A stretch of DNA of 64,000 bases from Clostridium culturomicium (GCF_000821305.1 NZ_CCXK01000017.1:312159-376158), one strand, 5' to 3'. Shown: positions 1 to 8,273, numbered from the stretch's first letter. Translations and numbers: made by a program. Notes: generated from the sequence alone by a model not told the origin.

Positions 1-2
1 TT

Positions 3-1106
3 GGAGTTGGACATGTTCATTCCCATAGTTCTTACGTACAAGATGACTCCGTTGGCTTTGCTGTGGTAGCCATGATAATGCGAGAAGCCTTAGGGGTTGA
101 TACTAGAATAAAGCAAATAAGCGCAGAGGTTGAAAGTGGAAAGATTATTGTTATAACCAATGGTGGAGGCATAGGTGAAACTTATTCATATAGAGGAATA
201 ACACCTTGGGAGAAAAAAATACTTGAGAATGTAGCTGGCGATGATGGCATCTACACACAAAAAATTGCTATTAAGATATTTGGAAGGATGTATGGTCAAG
301 GGGTTACAACTGTGCCAGTGGCTCTTCAAGGAGCTATAGCATTAGCAGTCCTGGATACCTTTGAAAAAAGTAGTGATAAGGTTGTCTCAACAACGGTTAA
401 GTACCATGGGCTTATTGATAAAATGACAGCAATGGTAGTGGATATAAATGGTGCTCCAGTATCGGTAATGGCTGTTATTAATGGTAATGAAGGTGGGATA
501 GGACCTAATGAAGATAATGAAGGAAACACAGATTCAGGACCTAAAGGTGAATTGATACGAAGGTTCAGAATGAATGAGGTTCCATCTATAATTGTGGAGA
601 GCAAGGCATATATTCCAAAACTTTGTAGAAATCTTGAAAATACCAGTTTTCTTATAAGGGCTGAGAATGGTGTGGACAATACTAATCTGGCAAAGCAACT
701 TAATGAAGCAGCAGAAGAATTAATGTTACCTTTTTGGTTTAAAGAAGATAGTATGCCACTTGAGGAAAATCAGTTAATGAAAAGTACTATGGAATTTGCA
801 GATAAAATCATTGACTTAGGAGAAATTTTAAAAAAATCAGAATCATCTGAAGAGAAGGTTGAAGTTTTATATAATCTATCCAAACTAGTGAGTGAAGATG
901 CAGGTGGAGTTACATTCATGTCCAATCATATTCATAATAAGGTGAGGTCAGCGGGCATTATTCCAGGGAAATCAGCAATATTATCAATGATAGTTCCAAA
1001 GGTGTATATAGAGTATTGGTCAATCCCAGTGTTAGAGGTTGATGAGGCTGAAAATTTTGTAAATATAATTGGAAGTACTGCTACTAAAGGGAGTAAGACT
1101 AATTAG
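3..1106 (+). CDS. Unrecognised protein, 5' end outside the window
   Basis: The frame is open from the first base of the window to a TAG at 1104-1106, giving 367 visible residues, so the true start lies upstream and the first internal ATG (63) need not be the start. The visible N-terminus carries a His-rich stretch (GHVHSHSSYVQDD) and soon after a glycine-rich stretch (GGGIGE). The rest alternates beta-rich and helical segments, with several glycine/asparagine loops near residues 150-180 (for example GNEGGIGPNEDNEGN). I see no signal peptide or membrane segment in the visible part. I do not recognise the family. The His-rich start could bind a metal, but that is a guess. A DinB-like gene follows after 35 bases on the same strand, so the two may be co-transcribed. 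Confidence 0.75.
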   Translation, partial: GVGHVHSHSSYVQDDSVGFAVVAMIMREALGVDTRIKQISAEVESGKIIVITNGGGIGETYSYRGITPWEKKILENVAGDDGIYTQKIAIKIFGRMYGQGVTTVPVALQGAIALAVLDTFEKSSDKVVSTTVKYHGLIDKMTAMVVDINGAPVSVMAVINGNEGGIGPNEDNEGNTDSGPKGELIRRFRMNEVPSIIVESKAYIPKLCRNLENTSFLIRAENGVDNTNLAKQLNEAAEELMLPFWFKEDSMPLEENQLMKSTMEFADKIIDLGEILKKSESSEEKVEVLYNLSKLVSEDAGGVTFMSNHIHNKVRSAGIIPGKSAILSMIVPKVYIEYWSIPVLEVDEAENFVNIIGSTATKGSKTN

Positions 1107-1141
1107 GTTTAAGTTTATATACGAAGTGAGGGAGTGAGTTT

Positions 1142-1795
1142 ATGAAAACAAATCAGCAAAGATCAGAAGTCTTCAAGTTGTTTCAAACAAATATAAAAAG
1201 AAAAAAGGATTTTGAATTTGGTAAAGAGCAATTATTAACTCTTCGAGAGGAATTTATGTCAGTGTATAACTTTATTTTTGATACTTGTAATAATGATGAC
1301 TTTGCAAAAATGCCTCTTTCTAAGGATAAGACTATAGCATATTATTTATTTCATTTAACTCGTATTGAGGATATTACATCGAACACTTTAATATTAGGCA
1401 AAAAGCAAATCTTCTTTAAAAGAAATTATGATGAGTTATTAAATTCGCCAATTATAACTACAGGAAATGAGATAGAACGCAACAATTTAGTGGAGTTTAG
1501 TTCTATGCTAGAAATAAATCAATTGAAGAATTACATATATGAAGTTTTTAGTAACACAAATAATATAATAAAAGATATGAGTTATGAAGATTCAAGGAAG
1601 AAAGTATCTGATGAGAGAAAAGCAGAATTAGTGAAACTTCATACTGTGTCAGAAAATGAAAATGCATTTTGGCTTATAGATTATTGGTGTAACAAAACAT
1701 ATACTGGGTTGTTGCTTATGCCATTTTCAAGACATCAAATGTTACACCTGGATGGATGTTTAAGAATTATTAGTAAAATAAAAAAAGTATTTTAG
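1142..1795 (+). CDS. DinB-like four-helix protein
   Basis: This 217-residue cytoplasmic protein is all-helical by eye and has the histidine pattern of the DinB/YfiT superfamily: FHLTRIED with His71 in the second helix, and SRHQMLHLDG with His198 and His202 near the C-terminus. In that superfamily three such histidines often bind a divalent metal, and many members are thiol-dependent transferases or have unknown function. The ATG at 1142 follows the sequence GTGAGGGAGTGAG, a strong ribosome site. The gene lies 35 bases after the partial gene at the window edge and may share its transcript. The fold assignment is reasonably likely, but no substrate can be inferred. Confidence 0.65.
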   Translation: MKTNQQRSEVFKLFQTNIKRKKDFEFGKEQLLTLREEFMSVYNFIFDTCNNDDFAKMPLSKDKTIAYYLFHLTRIEDITSNTLILGKKQIFFKRNYDELLNSPIITTGNEIERNNLVEFSSMLEINQLKNYIYEVFSNTNNIIKDMSYEDSRKKVSDERKAELVKLHTVSENENAFWLIDYWCNKTYTGLLLMPFSRHQMLHLDGCLRIISKIKKVF

Positions 1796-1844
1796 AACTC
1801 AATGAAATTTAAATGTTAAATATTAATTTAATCAAAATATCGTA

Positions 1845-1935
1845 CTATAAGTGAGAATCTAAATCGATGATTTAGTTAATCGAACTTACTCATTCGAACG
1901 AATGTGAGAAGGAGTTTCATTTTACAAAGAGTGAG
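1845..1935. repeat. Compact palindromic element between convergent genes
   Basis: Two hairpins sit side by side: CTAAATC-GAT-GATTTAG at 1859-1875, and the perfect 14-bp palindrome CATTCGAACGAATG at 1891-1904, itself flanked by CTC/GAG. They lie between the ends of two convergent genes, followed by an AAGGAG-like stretch with no open frame. There is no clear T-run, so this does not look like a simple terminator. It has the look of a small dispersed palindromic repeat or a structured RNA, but there is only one copy in this window. Confidence 0.4.
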
Positions 1936-1946
1936 CACAGTATAAT

Positions 1947-2414
1947 TTATACAAGTTCAATTTTCATTGCGATATCACATCTAGAACAAGTTTCAATGGA
2001 ATCATCATTAATAAAACCATATTTTTTATAAAGCGGAAGGGCTTTTATTAGAATAGAGTTAGTTTGAAGAGTCATGTATTTATATCCTAATTGCTTAGCT
2101 TTTTCTAGGGCGGTTCTCATAAGAGTAGAGCCTATACCTTGTCCTTGGTATTCTGGGTAAAGATACATTTTTCTAAGCTCACATTCGTTGTTGTCTATTT
2201 TATAGATACCAACTGAGCCAATAATTTTTTCACCATTTTCAACAACCTGGAACCACCCATTATTGGTTAGATAATTGCTTTTAAGGTTTGTAACATCCTT
2301 ATCAGCACCCTGCGGTTCTAAGTTTAAATTGTATTCAGATAAAACAACCTCAATAAGCTTTAATACTTGATTTTCATCACCAGGCTGAGCTTCTCTATAA
2401 ATTAAATTATTCAT
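1947..2414 (-). CDS. GNAT family N-acetyltransferase
   Basis: This 155-residue single-domain protein has the acetyl-CoA binding signature of the GNAT fold: YPEYQGQGIGSTLM at about residues 87-100, which matches the Q/R-x-x-G-x-G/A motif A. A following helix and the ALPLYKKYGF segment (about 125-134) are typical of the C-terminal part. GNAT enzymes move an acetyl group from acetyl-CoA to an amine on a small molecule or protein; the substrate here is unknown. Length is normal for the family. The ATG at 2414 is preceded on its own strand by AGAGGTGATTTAAA, a good ribosome site. It is convergent with the DinB-like gene and appears to be a single-gene unit. Confidence 0.85.
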   Translation of the reverse strand: MNNLIYREAQPGDENQVLKLIEVVLSEYNLNLEPQGADKDVTNLKSNYLTNNGWFQVVENGEKIIGSVGIYKIDNNECELRKMYLYPEYQGQGIGSTLMRTALEKAKQLGYKYMTLQTNSILIKALPLYKKYGFINDDSIETCSRCDIAMKIELV

Positions 2415-2722
2415 TTTAAATCACCTCTATGTATTTAATATATGGTTATTAGTTTAACATATTTTGGAGGTTTACTCTACTTAAATTTGAAGCAGTTTAA
2501 AGATTGAAATCGTAGTGATTATGCGTAAAATTTAAGTTTAAAGGAATCTGAATACTAGTAGAGTTAAGGAATTTATTTATTTTAAAGGTATACAAAATTT
2601 AAGTTTAATGAACACAACAGGAGAAAGATAATTAGTATCATACTTTAAAATCTGTTATAATTCATATGTAGTTAAAGATATTTATATTGGCTAATAAGAA
2701 ATTGACATGGAGGAATCAGATA
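2415..2722. promoter_or_regulatory. Divergent intergenic region with an extended -10 promoter
   Basis: This 308-base spacer separates the minus-strand acetyltransferase from the plus-strand hydrolase. It holds a likely plus-strand promoter: TTAGTA at 2632-2637, an 18-base spacer, then TATAAT at 2656-2661 preceded by TG (an extended -10). A direct AAATTTAAGTTTAA-like stretch occurs twice (about 2528-2542 and 2596-2608), but I see no clear operator. Confidence 0.45.
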
Positions 2723-3346
2723 ATGCAGTATATTTTAATTCATGGTCTTGGACAAGATTCATCAAGCTGGAAGGAAACAGTTTCACATATGAATGAACAA
2801 GATCATATTCTATGTCCAGAGCTATCTTTGCTTCTTAAGGATAAAGAGGTAACATACGAAAATTTATATAATGCTTTTTCGGAGTATTGTGATAAGTTTT
2901 TAGAACCTTTAAATTTATGCGGACTTTCCTTAGGCGGTGTTGTAGCATTAAATTATGCAATAAATAACCCTGGAAAAGTAAATTCCTTAGTGTTGATTGC
3001 AGCCCAATATCATATGCCTAAGGCGCTGCTTAAGGTGCAAAATGTTATTTTTAAATTTATACCAGAGAAATCTTTTAATAATATGGGAATGAAGAAAAAA
3101 GACTTTTTAGAACTAACAAGTTCCATGATGAATTTAGATTTTAGTAATGACTTAAAAAGTATTACTTGCCCTGTGATGGTTGTTTGCGGAGATAAAGATA
3201 ATGCCAATAAAAAAGCTTCTAAAAATCTGGCTGAAATAATTGAAAATGCAGAATTAAAGTTTATAAAAAATGCTAAGCATGAAGTAAATATTGATGAACC
3301 AAAGGAGCTAGCTGAAATTATCAAGTCCTTTTATAATAATTTTTAG
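2723..3346 (+). CDS. Alpha/beta-hydrolase fold protein
   Basis: The 207-residue protein has the full alpha/beta-hydrolase layout. The oxyanion-side HGLGQ motif is at residues 7-11, and the nucleophile elbow GLSLGG is at 67-72 with Ser69. An acid lies in GDKD (157-159), and the late histidine is in AKHEV (His186). It lacks a signal peptide, so it acts in the cytoplasm, most likely on an ester or thioester. I placed the start at the ATG at 2723 because GGAGG at 2709-2713 precedes it by a normal distance; an upstream in-frame start at 2687 has no such site. The small size and lack of a long cap domain resemble carboxylesterases of the BioH/YvaM type. The substrate is not predictable. Confidence 0.85.
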   Translation: MQYILIHGLGQDSSSWKETVSHMNEQDHILCPELSLLLKDKEVTYENLYNAFSEYCDKFLEPLNLCGLSLGGVVALNYAINNPGKVNSLVLIAAQYHMPKALLKVQNVIFKFIPEKSFNNMGMKKKDFLELTSSMMNLDFSNDLKSITCPVMVVCGDKDNANKKASKNLAEIIENAELKFIKNAKHEVNIDEPKELAEIIKSFYNNF

Positions 3347-3506
3347 TTTTAAGACAAGTATATCCTGATTTAGATCACTTAAGTATTCGTTATTCGTGCA
3401 GTTTGCATTCAATAATGAATAGTATAATATGTATGAAATATGGTAAAATATACATAAATAAATTGTGAGCTTGTAAATATATAATACATTAGGAGGCAAA
3501 GTAAGT

Positions 3507-3698
3507 ATGTTTGGAGGTAAAGATAAAGAAAGATTTCACGTTACTTACAAAGAAGGTGGTATGTCTGGCTTCAAAATAATAGTTGATAAAGAAACTGGAG
3601 TAAACTATTTATGCAGCTGGGATGGGTATTCAGGTGGTATTACACCTTTATTAAATAGTGATGGAAGTGTTGTTGTAAGTTCTGTTGTGAAAGAATAA
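3507..3698 (+). CDS. DUF6440 family small protein
   Basis: This 63-residue cytoplasmic protein shows the compact beta-rich pattern I associate with DUF6440: RFHVTYKEGG, then IIVDKETGVNYL, then GYSGGITPLLNSDG. The family has no established function. The ATG at 3507 follows TAGGAGGCAAAG, a very strong ribosome site, which supports a real gene. It is a single-gene unit ending at a clear terminator (3715-3754). Confidence 0.75.
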   Translation: MFGGKDKERFHVTYKEGGMSGFKIIVDKETGVNYLCSWDGYSGGITPLLNSDGSVVVSSVVKE

Positions 3699-3714
3699 GT
3701 TTTAGAAGATAAGT

Positions 3715-3754
3715 CCTTAGCCAGTTTAGTTACAGTGGCTAAGGCTATTTTTAT
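3715..3754 (+). terminator. Rho-independent terminator after DUF6440 gene
   Basis: The arms CCTTAGCCA (3715-3723) and TGGCTAAGG (3736-3744) pair perfectly and are followed by CTATTTTTAT. Confidence 0.85.
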
Positions 3755-4039
3755 GTATCCAATTGATAGAAGCTTTGAATAAATATAAAGTGTTAATCAT
3801 TAGATACTTAAGATTTAATGTAGAATTAACTTAGATATAACATAAGTACATTGTAGAAATATGTTGAAATTGTAAAATATTATATAGGCTGTGACTAATT
3901 TTTATATGATTAAAAGGAAAGTTTTGGTATGTGAAAATATATGGTATCATTGTAATATGAATACTGGTTGGAATAATATTACAAATGAGGGGTTAAGGTG
4001 AAAAATTATTTATTATTTTAACAGGGAAAGGACGAGAAT
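3755..4039. other. AT-rich intergenic stretch upstream of isochorismatase-like gene
   Basis: I see no gene, repeat or hairpin here apart from AT-rich sequence that presumably contains the promoter of the next gene. The ribosome site for that gene, GGGAAAGGACGAG, is at about 4023-4035. Confidence 0.4.
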
Positions 4040-4561
4040 ATGGTTTTATTAGTAATTGATACACAAAAATTAATAACAAATGATAAATTATATCAGTTTC
4101 ACAGGTTTGTAAGCAACCTAAAAGAATTAATAATGAAGGCTAGAGAAAATAACCTTGAAGTAATATATGTACGTCATGATGATGGAGAAGGTCAGGAGCT
4201 GACAAAGGGAACTGAAGGCTTTGAAATTTATGAAGAATTTAAACCAAGAAATGATGAGAAAATTTTTGATAAAACAGTTAATAGTGCATTTAAGGGTACA
4301 GGGCTTTTGGAATACCTAAAGGATAAAAAGGTGAAGGACATAATTATTACAGGGCTTCAAACAGATTTTTGCATTGATGCAACTGTTAAATGTGGCTTTG
4401 AGCATGGTTTTAATACTATAGTTCCTGCATATGCCAATACAACGGTGGATAATAAATTTATGACTGGAGAAGAAAGTTACAGATATTATAATGAGTTTAT
4501 GTGGCAGAGAAGATATACACAGTGTATGTCTGTAGAGGAAACTATAGGAAAAATGAAGTAG
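4040..4561 (+). CDS. Isochorismatase-like cysteine hydrolase
   Basis: The 173-residue protein has the three catalytic positions of the isochorismatase-like fold: Asp7 in VIDTQ, Lys78 in FDKTV, and Cys111 in TGLQTDFCIDAT. Members of this superfamily hydrolyse amides or vinyl ethers, including nicotinamide, N-carbamoylsarcosine and biuret. The short form here without extra domains matches the many uncharacterised cytoplasmic hydrolases. The GGLQTDFC-type motif is common in the YecD/YcaC side of the family. Substrate is unknown. The gene is followed after 54 bases by a HAD phosphatase gene on the same strand, so the two may form an operon. Confidence 0.8.
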   Translation: MVLLVIDTQKLITNDKLYQFHRFVSNLKELIMKARENNLEVIYVRHDDGEGQELTKGTEGFEIYEEFKPRNDEKIFDKTVNSAFKGTGLLEYLKDKKVKDIIITGLQTDFCIDATVKCGFEHGFNTIVPAYANTTVDNKFMTGEESYRYYNEFMWQRRYTQCMSVEETIGKMK

Positions 4562-4615
4562 TAAATTTAATGATTTATGAATTTGAAATAAGTGAACATT
4601 GAGAGGGTGAGTTTT

Positions 4616-5326
4616 GTGACAAAACCAAAAGTAGTTGTATTTGATTTATATGACACCTTGCTACATGATATTAAATTTGATTTTAATTCAGTGTTGCTTT
4701 ATTTGCATGAAGAGATTTTATCAAAGGATATTGATAAATTTGAGTTTTTAAATTATGCAGCAACATATTGGAAAGAACTTTATGATAGCAGAGATAAGGA
4801 TAATATAGAAGTTGCATTTGATGAAGAACTTTTAGATTTTAAAAACAAATATGGGTTTAGAGAAGAGTTTCCTATGGAAGAAATTTTGCTTAACTGTGCT
4901 TTGAAAATGAATTCAGTTGAATTATTTGAAGATACCATTTTCATATTAGAATATCTTAATAAGTTAGGTATTCCAGTATATTTGTTAAGTAACGCTATAT
5001 TTAAAAAGGAAGTAATGAAAAAAATAATTAACAGATATGATTTGGAAAAGTACTTTGAGAATATACATTTTAGTGCTGATTATAAATTGAGAAAGCCACA
5101 TCAAGATCTATTTAAAGTGATTTTTGAAGATATCAAAAAAGATAATGACAGTATTGAAAATAGTCAGATTTATTTTATTGGTGATAACTTTGAAGCAGAT
5201 GTAAAGGGAGCAGCAAATTTTGGATTTACACCAATATTTATAAATAGAAGCAATAATAAATATATTAATGACAAAGGGTTTATTGAAATAGAAGCATTAA
5301 GTGATTTAATGCAGATAATTATTTAA
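4616..5326 (+). CDS. HAD-superfamily hydrolase
   Basis: This 236-residue protein carries the four HAD motifs: DLYDT at 10-14 with nucleophile Asp10 and acid Asp13, LLSNA (motif II), the lysine in LRKPHQDLF (motif III), and GDNFEAD (motif IV). Between motifs I and II lies a helical cap, as in subclass I haloacid dehalogenase/phosphoglycolate phosphatase enzymes, so it is probably a small-molecule phosphatase. I chose the GTG at 4616 because GAGAGGGTGAG (4601-4611) precedes it; a GTG at 4592 is in frame but has no ribosome site and gives an unnatural N-terminal extension. It may be co-transcribed with the isochorismatase-like gene. Confidence 0.85.
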   Translation: MTKPKVVVFDLYDTLLHDIKFDFNSVLLYLHEEILSKDIDKFEFLNYAATYWKELYDSRDKDNIEVAFDEELLDFKNKYGFREEFPMEEILLNCALKMNSVELFEDTIFILEYLNKLGIPVYLLSNAIFKKEVMKKIINRYDLEKYFENIHFSADYKLRKPHQDLFKVIFEDIKKDNDSIENSQIYFIGDNFEADVKGAANFGFTPIFINRSNNKYINDKGFIEIEALSDLMQIII

Positions 5327-5342
5327 GGTGAGGAGGGTTTGC

Positions 5343-5462
5343 ATGTGTAGAATACTTAAGGCACCAGAGAACTGGAATCCAACGAAGTCAAAGCATTTCA
5401 CCGCTTATGGTGAGTATGGTAAACAATGGGTAGTTTTTATATATGATGAGAAAATAAACTAA
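5343..5462 (+). CDS. Possible 39-residue protein
   Basis: A short frame starts at an ATG at 5343, just after GGTGAGGAGGG, one of the strongest ribosome sites in this part of the window, and runs 39 codons to a TAA. The product begins MCRILKAPENWNP, has a mixed charged/aromatic composition and no membrane segment. It lies 17 bases after the HAD gene and 67 bases before the nucleotidyltransferase start, so it would be part of the same transcript. I do not recognise it. It could be the N-terminal stub of a decayed longer gene. Confidence 0.4.
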   Translation: MCRILKAPENWNPTKSKHFTAYGEYGKQWVVFIYDEKIN

Positions 5463-5529
5463 TACAGAAATATATATGAGGGAACCTTGGATTATGTGCA
5501 AGGGGTTAACCTGGAAATGGAGAAATGTA

Positions 5530-6303
5530 ATGAACAACGAGAATCAAGTAAAAATTGATAAAGTTCTTACTGAAATTGCAAGACAGTATGAGGATATTTT
5601 AAGAAATAACCTGGTTGGAATATATGTACATGGTTCTTTAGCTTTTGGGTGTTTTAATTCAAGGAAAAGTGATATAGATTTTATCGTTGTTGTAAATAGC
5701 GAACCTGCAGTTGAGGAAAAGGTAGCATTGATAAAGCTGTTACTTAAATTATCATCAGAAGTACCAGAAAAAGGTTTTGAAATGAGTGTAGTCTTAGCTG
5801 AGGTATGCGAGAGATTCATTTATCCAACTCCCTTTGAGATTCACTATTCAGCAATGCATATGCAGCGATGCAAAGAGAATTTGAGAAAATATTGTACAAC
5901 TATGAAGGGAACTGATAAAGATTTAGCAGCACATTTTACTGTGATAAAAACTGTAGGTTATACAATTGAAGGACAACCTATATCAAAAGTATTTGGAGAG
6001 GTTCCTAGAAGTGCTTATTTAGACAGCATTGAGTTGGATGTTAAAAATGCAGTAGAAGACATATGTGACAATCCCGTTTATATTATATTGAATTTATGCC
6101 GTGTGTTAGCCTTTAAACAGGATGGATTAATTTTATCGAAAGAGCAAGGTGGCCTATGGGGAATGAAGAATCTTGATGAAAAATATGAATCATTCATTGC
6201 TAAAGCATTGAAGGCCTATAGCAATGAAGAAAATGTGGATTTTAATGAACAGATTTCATTAAGTTTTTGCCATTATATGATTGAAAAAATATTTAAGGTT
6301 TAA
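5530..6303 (+). CDS. Aminoglycoside adenylyltransferase-like nucleotidyltransferase
   Basis: This 257-residue protein has the polymerase-beta type nucleotidyltransferase signature: HGSLAFG at 34-40 followed by KSDID with Asp48 and Asp50 as metal ligands. The rest resembles the helical C-terminal domain of ANT(3'')/ANT(9) enzymes (DUF4111-like), with the segment LNLCRVLAF typical of that domain. Such enzymes add AMP to a hydroxyl of streptomycin or spectinomycin; many chromosomal relatives have no proven resistance role. I start at the ATG at 5530 because GGAG at 5519-5522 is correctly spaced; earlier in-frame starts lack a site. A terminator follows at 6339. Confidence 0.75.
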   Translation: MNNENQVKIDKVLTEIARQYEDILRNNLVGIYVHGSLAFGCFNSRKSDIDFIVVVNSEPAVEEKVALIKLLLKLSSEVPEKGFEMSVVLAEVCERFIYPTPFEIHYSAMHMQRCKENLRKYCTTMKGTDKDLAAHFTVIKTVGYTIEGQPISKVFGEVPRSAYLDSIELDVKNAVEDICDNPVYIILNLCRVLAFKQDGLILSKEQGGLWGMKNLDEKYESFIAKALKAYSNEENVDFNEQISLSFCHYMIEKIFKV

Positions 6304-6338
6304 GATAGAACTTAATAACATAATAAATAATTTAAGTA

Positions 6339-6366
6339 AGTCTCTTTTTAAAGAGGCTATTTTTAT
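6339..6366 (+). terminator. Rho-independent terminator
   Basis: AGTCTCTTT and AAAGAGGCT form a short stem (6339-6358) followed by ATTTTTATG. Confidence 0.65.
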
Positions 6367-6439
6367 GTAGTAAATATAGAATTTAACTTAGAAATAACAA
6401 AAGATTTAGAAAAAATGGAAAAGAGTATTGAATTTCTAG

Positions 6440-6486
6440 CTATCTTGCAATACAATATAGTTATAGTTCATTGTATTACAAGATAG
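6440..6486. promoter_or_regulatory. Palindromic operator upstream of PadR gene
   Basis: CTATCTTGCAATACAAT (6440-6456) and ATTGTATTACAAGATAG (6470-6486) are inverted copies with 16 of 17 positions matching and a 13-base spacer. The site ends 12 bases before the PadR start codon. PadR proteins usually repress their own operon through such long inverted repeats, so this is probably the autoregulatory operator. Confidence 0.7.
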
Positions 6487-6498
6487 TGAGGTGAGAAT

Positions 6499-6840
6499 AT
6501 GATTCCATCACAAATGCTAAAAGGAATGCTGGAAGGGTGTATTTTAGAAATTATAAATAAACAAGAAACTTATGCTTATGAAATATCAGAGAAACTTAGC
6601 AAGTTTGGTTTTGGTGAGATATCAGAAGGGACAGTTTATCCAATAATTTTGCGCCTTCAAAAGAATGAACAAATAAGTGCAACCTTAAGAGATTCTAATA
6701 GTGGGCCCAAAAGAAAATATTATAATCTTACACCCAGCGGAATGAAAGCATTAAGCCAGTTTAAAAATCAATGGCAGGAGTTAAATTTTGCAGTTAATAA
6801 TTTATTGAAGGGAGAAAATGAAAGTGAAAAAGAAGTATAG
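6499..6840 (+). CDS. PadR family transcriptional regulator
   Basis: The 113-residue protein is a stand-alone PadR winged-helix repressor. The recognition region YAYEISEKLSKFG (about 24-36), the wing motif GTVYPIILRLQKN (about 44-56), and KRKYYNLTPSG (about 74-84) are diagnostic. A C-terminal helix forms the dimer. Family members sense small molecules or envelope stress and often pair with a membrane protein encoded just downstream. That is the case here, with a 23-base overlap into the next gene. The ATG at 6499 follows GTGAGGTGAG. A 17-bp inverted repeat immediately upstream is the likely binding site. Confidence 0.9.
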   Translation: MIPSQMLKGMLEGCILEIINKQETYAYEISEKLSKFGFGEISEGTVYPIILRLQKNEQISATLRDSNSGPKRKYYNLTPSGMKALSQFKNQWQELNFAVNNLLKGENESEKEV

Positions 6841-7489
6841 AGAGTTACTTAAAATAAATAATAAACTAGAGAAGGAAATATTAAAAGAGAATAACGAATT
6901 GTATACAGATATGATAGTTTATATTCGTGGTTCAGAAATGACTAATTATGATCAAGAATTGGTTCGTGGGGATTTAATTCAAATGATTATTGATGGTCAG
7001 AATCGTGGTGACAATATAGAAAATGTCATAGGAGAAAATTATAAAAATATCTGTGATGAAATTATTGAAACTATGCCTAAAAGAACAAAATTTCAAAAAA
7101 TTCTTCTAGGGGTTGAACACTGTTTTTCCTGTATATGGATTCTGGGTATGATTTCCATTGGAAAAATAGTAATTTGGAATTGGGGAGAAAAGAAGGGGGA
7201 TTGGAAATTTATCCTTTCCATTGGTGATATTATAAATATGCTTATAGTAATTCTTTTAGCTAATGTTGTGGTTAATTATATATGTAAAACAGCTTTAGCT
7301 AATAAAGAAAAAAATAGAATAGTATCATTTCTAAAGACTTGGATTGGATTCATGATTGTAACTGGAATTATGGTGGCAAGCGCATACTATTTAAATTACA
7401 CTCTTATTAATATTTCATTAGTGTTTGCAATAGTTTTTGTAGTTGTAGCATTCATATGTGATATTGTTTTATCTAGATATACGATGTAA
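6818..7489 (+). CDS. Membrane partner of PadR (DUF1048/HAAS-like N-terminus)
   Basis: This 223-residue protein has a charged helical N-terminal domain (about 1-90), resembling the small domains found in DUF1048/DUF1129-type proteins next to PadR regulators. After it come four hydrophobic segments at about 100-122, 136-156, 166-188 and 193-216. It is thus a cytoplasmic-domain-plus-four-helix membrane protein. The start ATG at 6818 lies inside the PadR gene, preceded by GGGAG, so translation is coupled. Function is unknown; in comparable pairs the membrane protein is the repressed target and is thought to act in envelope stress. Naming of the N-terminal domain is tentative. Confidence 0.65.
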   Translation: MKVKKKYRELLKINNKLEKEILKENNELYTDMIVYIRGSEMTNYDQELVRGDLIQMIIDGQNRGDNIENVIGENYKNICDEIIETMPKRTKFQKILLGVEHCFSCIWILGMISIGKIVIWNWGEKKGDWKFILSIGDIINMLIVILLANVVVNYICKTALANKEKNRIVSFLKTWIGFMIVTGIMVASAYYLNYTLINISLVFAIVFVVVAFICDIVLSRYTM

Positions 7490-7604
7490 TGTATCTTATT
7501 TTCTTTAATTAGTAAAAGTATGGGTATATAATAAAGTAAATTATAATTATTATATAAAAGCAAGTGAAATTAAGATCTAACAAGTTTTTTATGGAGGATT
7601 TAAT

Positions 7605-8273
7605 ATGAAGATTTTTATTGTTGAGGATGACAGCGTTATTGCAGGTGCAATTGAAGGTCATCTTACTTCTTGGGGGTATGAGTGTAGCTGTGCTAAGGAT
7701 TTTCAAAATATATTAGGTGAGTTTGTGAAGGAGAACCCGCAGCTTGTTCTAATGGATATTTCACTGCCTTTTTTCAATGGGTATCATTGGTGTAGTGAGA
7801 TTAGAAAGGTGTCGAAGGTGCCAATTATATTTGTTTCTTCAGCTTCAGATAATATGAATATTGTAATGGCAATTAATATGGGTGGTGATGATTTTATTCC
7901 AAAACCTTTTGATTTAACTGTGCTTGTGGCAAAGGTTCAAGCTCTTTTAAGATGCACTTATGATTTTACTTCTAGCAGTGATGTACTTGAGCACAAAGGG
8001 ATACTGCTTAATTTATCTGATGCAACTGTCACATATAAGGGTGAAAAGGTTGAGCTCACAAAGAATGAATATAGAATACTTCAGGTACTATTTGAGAATA
8101 ATGGTAAAGCTGTTACAAGGGATAGTTTAATGGAAAAGCTTTGGGAGACTGATTGCTTCGTGGATGATAACACCTTAACCGTAAATATCACAAGACTTAG
8201 AAAGAAGATTGCGGGAATTGGGTTAGATAATCTTATTATAACAAAGAAGGGTATCGGATATATGGTGGAGTAG
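7605..8273 (+). CDS. BceR-like response regulator (module 1)
   Basis: The 222-residue protein has an N-terminal receiver domain with acidic pocket EDD at 7-9, phospho-acceptor Asp51 in LMDISLP and the conserved lysine in IPKPFD. It also has a C-terminal OmpR/PhoB winged helix (KNEYRILQVLF, VDDNTLTVNITRLRKK). The DNA-binding part matches regulators of the BceRS/GraRS group that activate peptide-antibiotic ABC exporters. The ATG at 7605 follows TGGAGGATT. The next gene, its kinase, begins one base after its stop codon. Its likely target is the ABC pair at 9524-12326, which has a candidate BceR box upstream. Confidence 0.9.
   Translation: MKIFIVEDDSVIAGAIEGHLTSWGYECSCAKDFQNILGEFVKENPQLVLMDISLPFFNGYHWCSEIRKVSKVPIIFVSSASDNMNIVMAINMGGDDFIPKPFDLTVLVAKVQALLRCTYDFTSSSDVLEHKGILLNLSDATVTYKGEKVELTKNEYRILQVLFENNGKAVTRDSLMEKLWETDCFVDDNTLTVNITRLRKKIAGIGLDNLIITKKGIGYMVE

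Noticed and set aside
5476..5529. A longer N-terminus for the nucleotidyltransferase from 5476.
   Set aside because: No ribosome site precedes it, and the ATG at 5530 with GGAG gives the usual family start.
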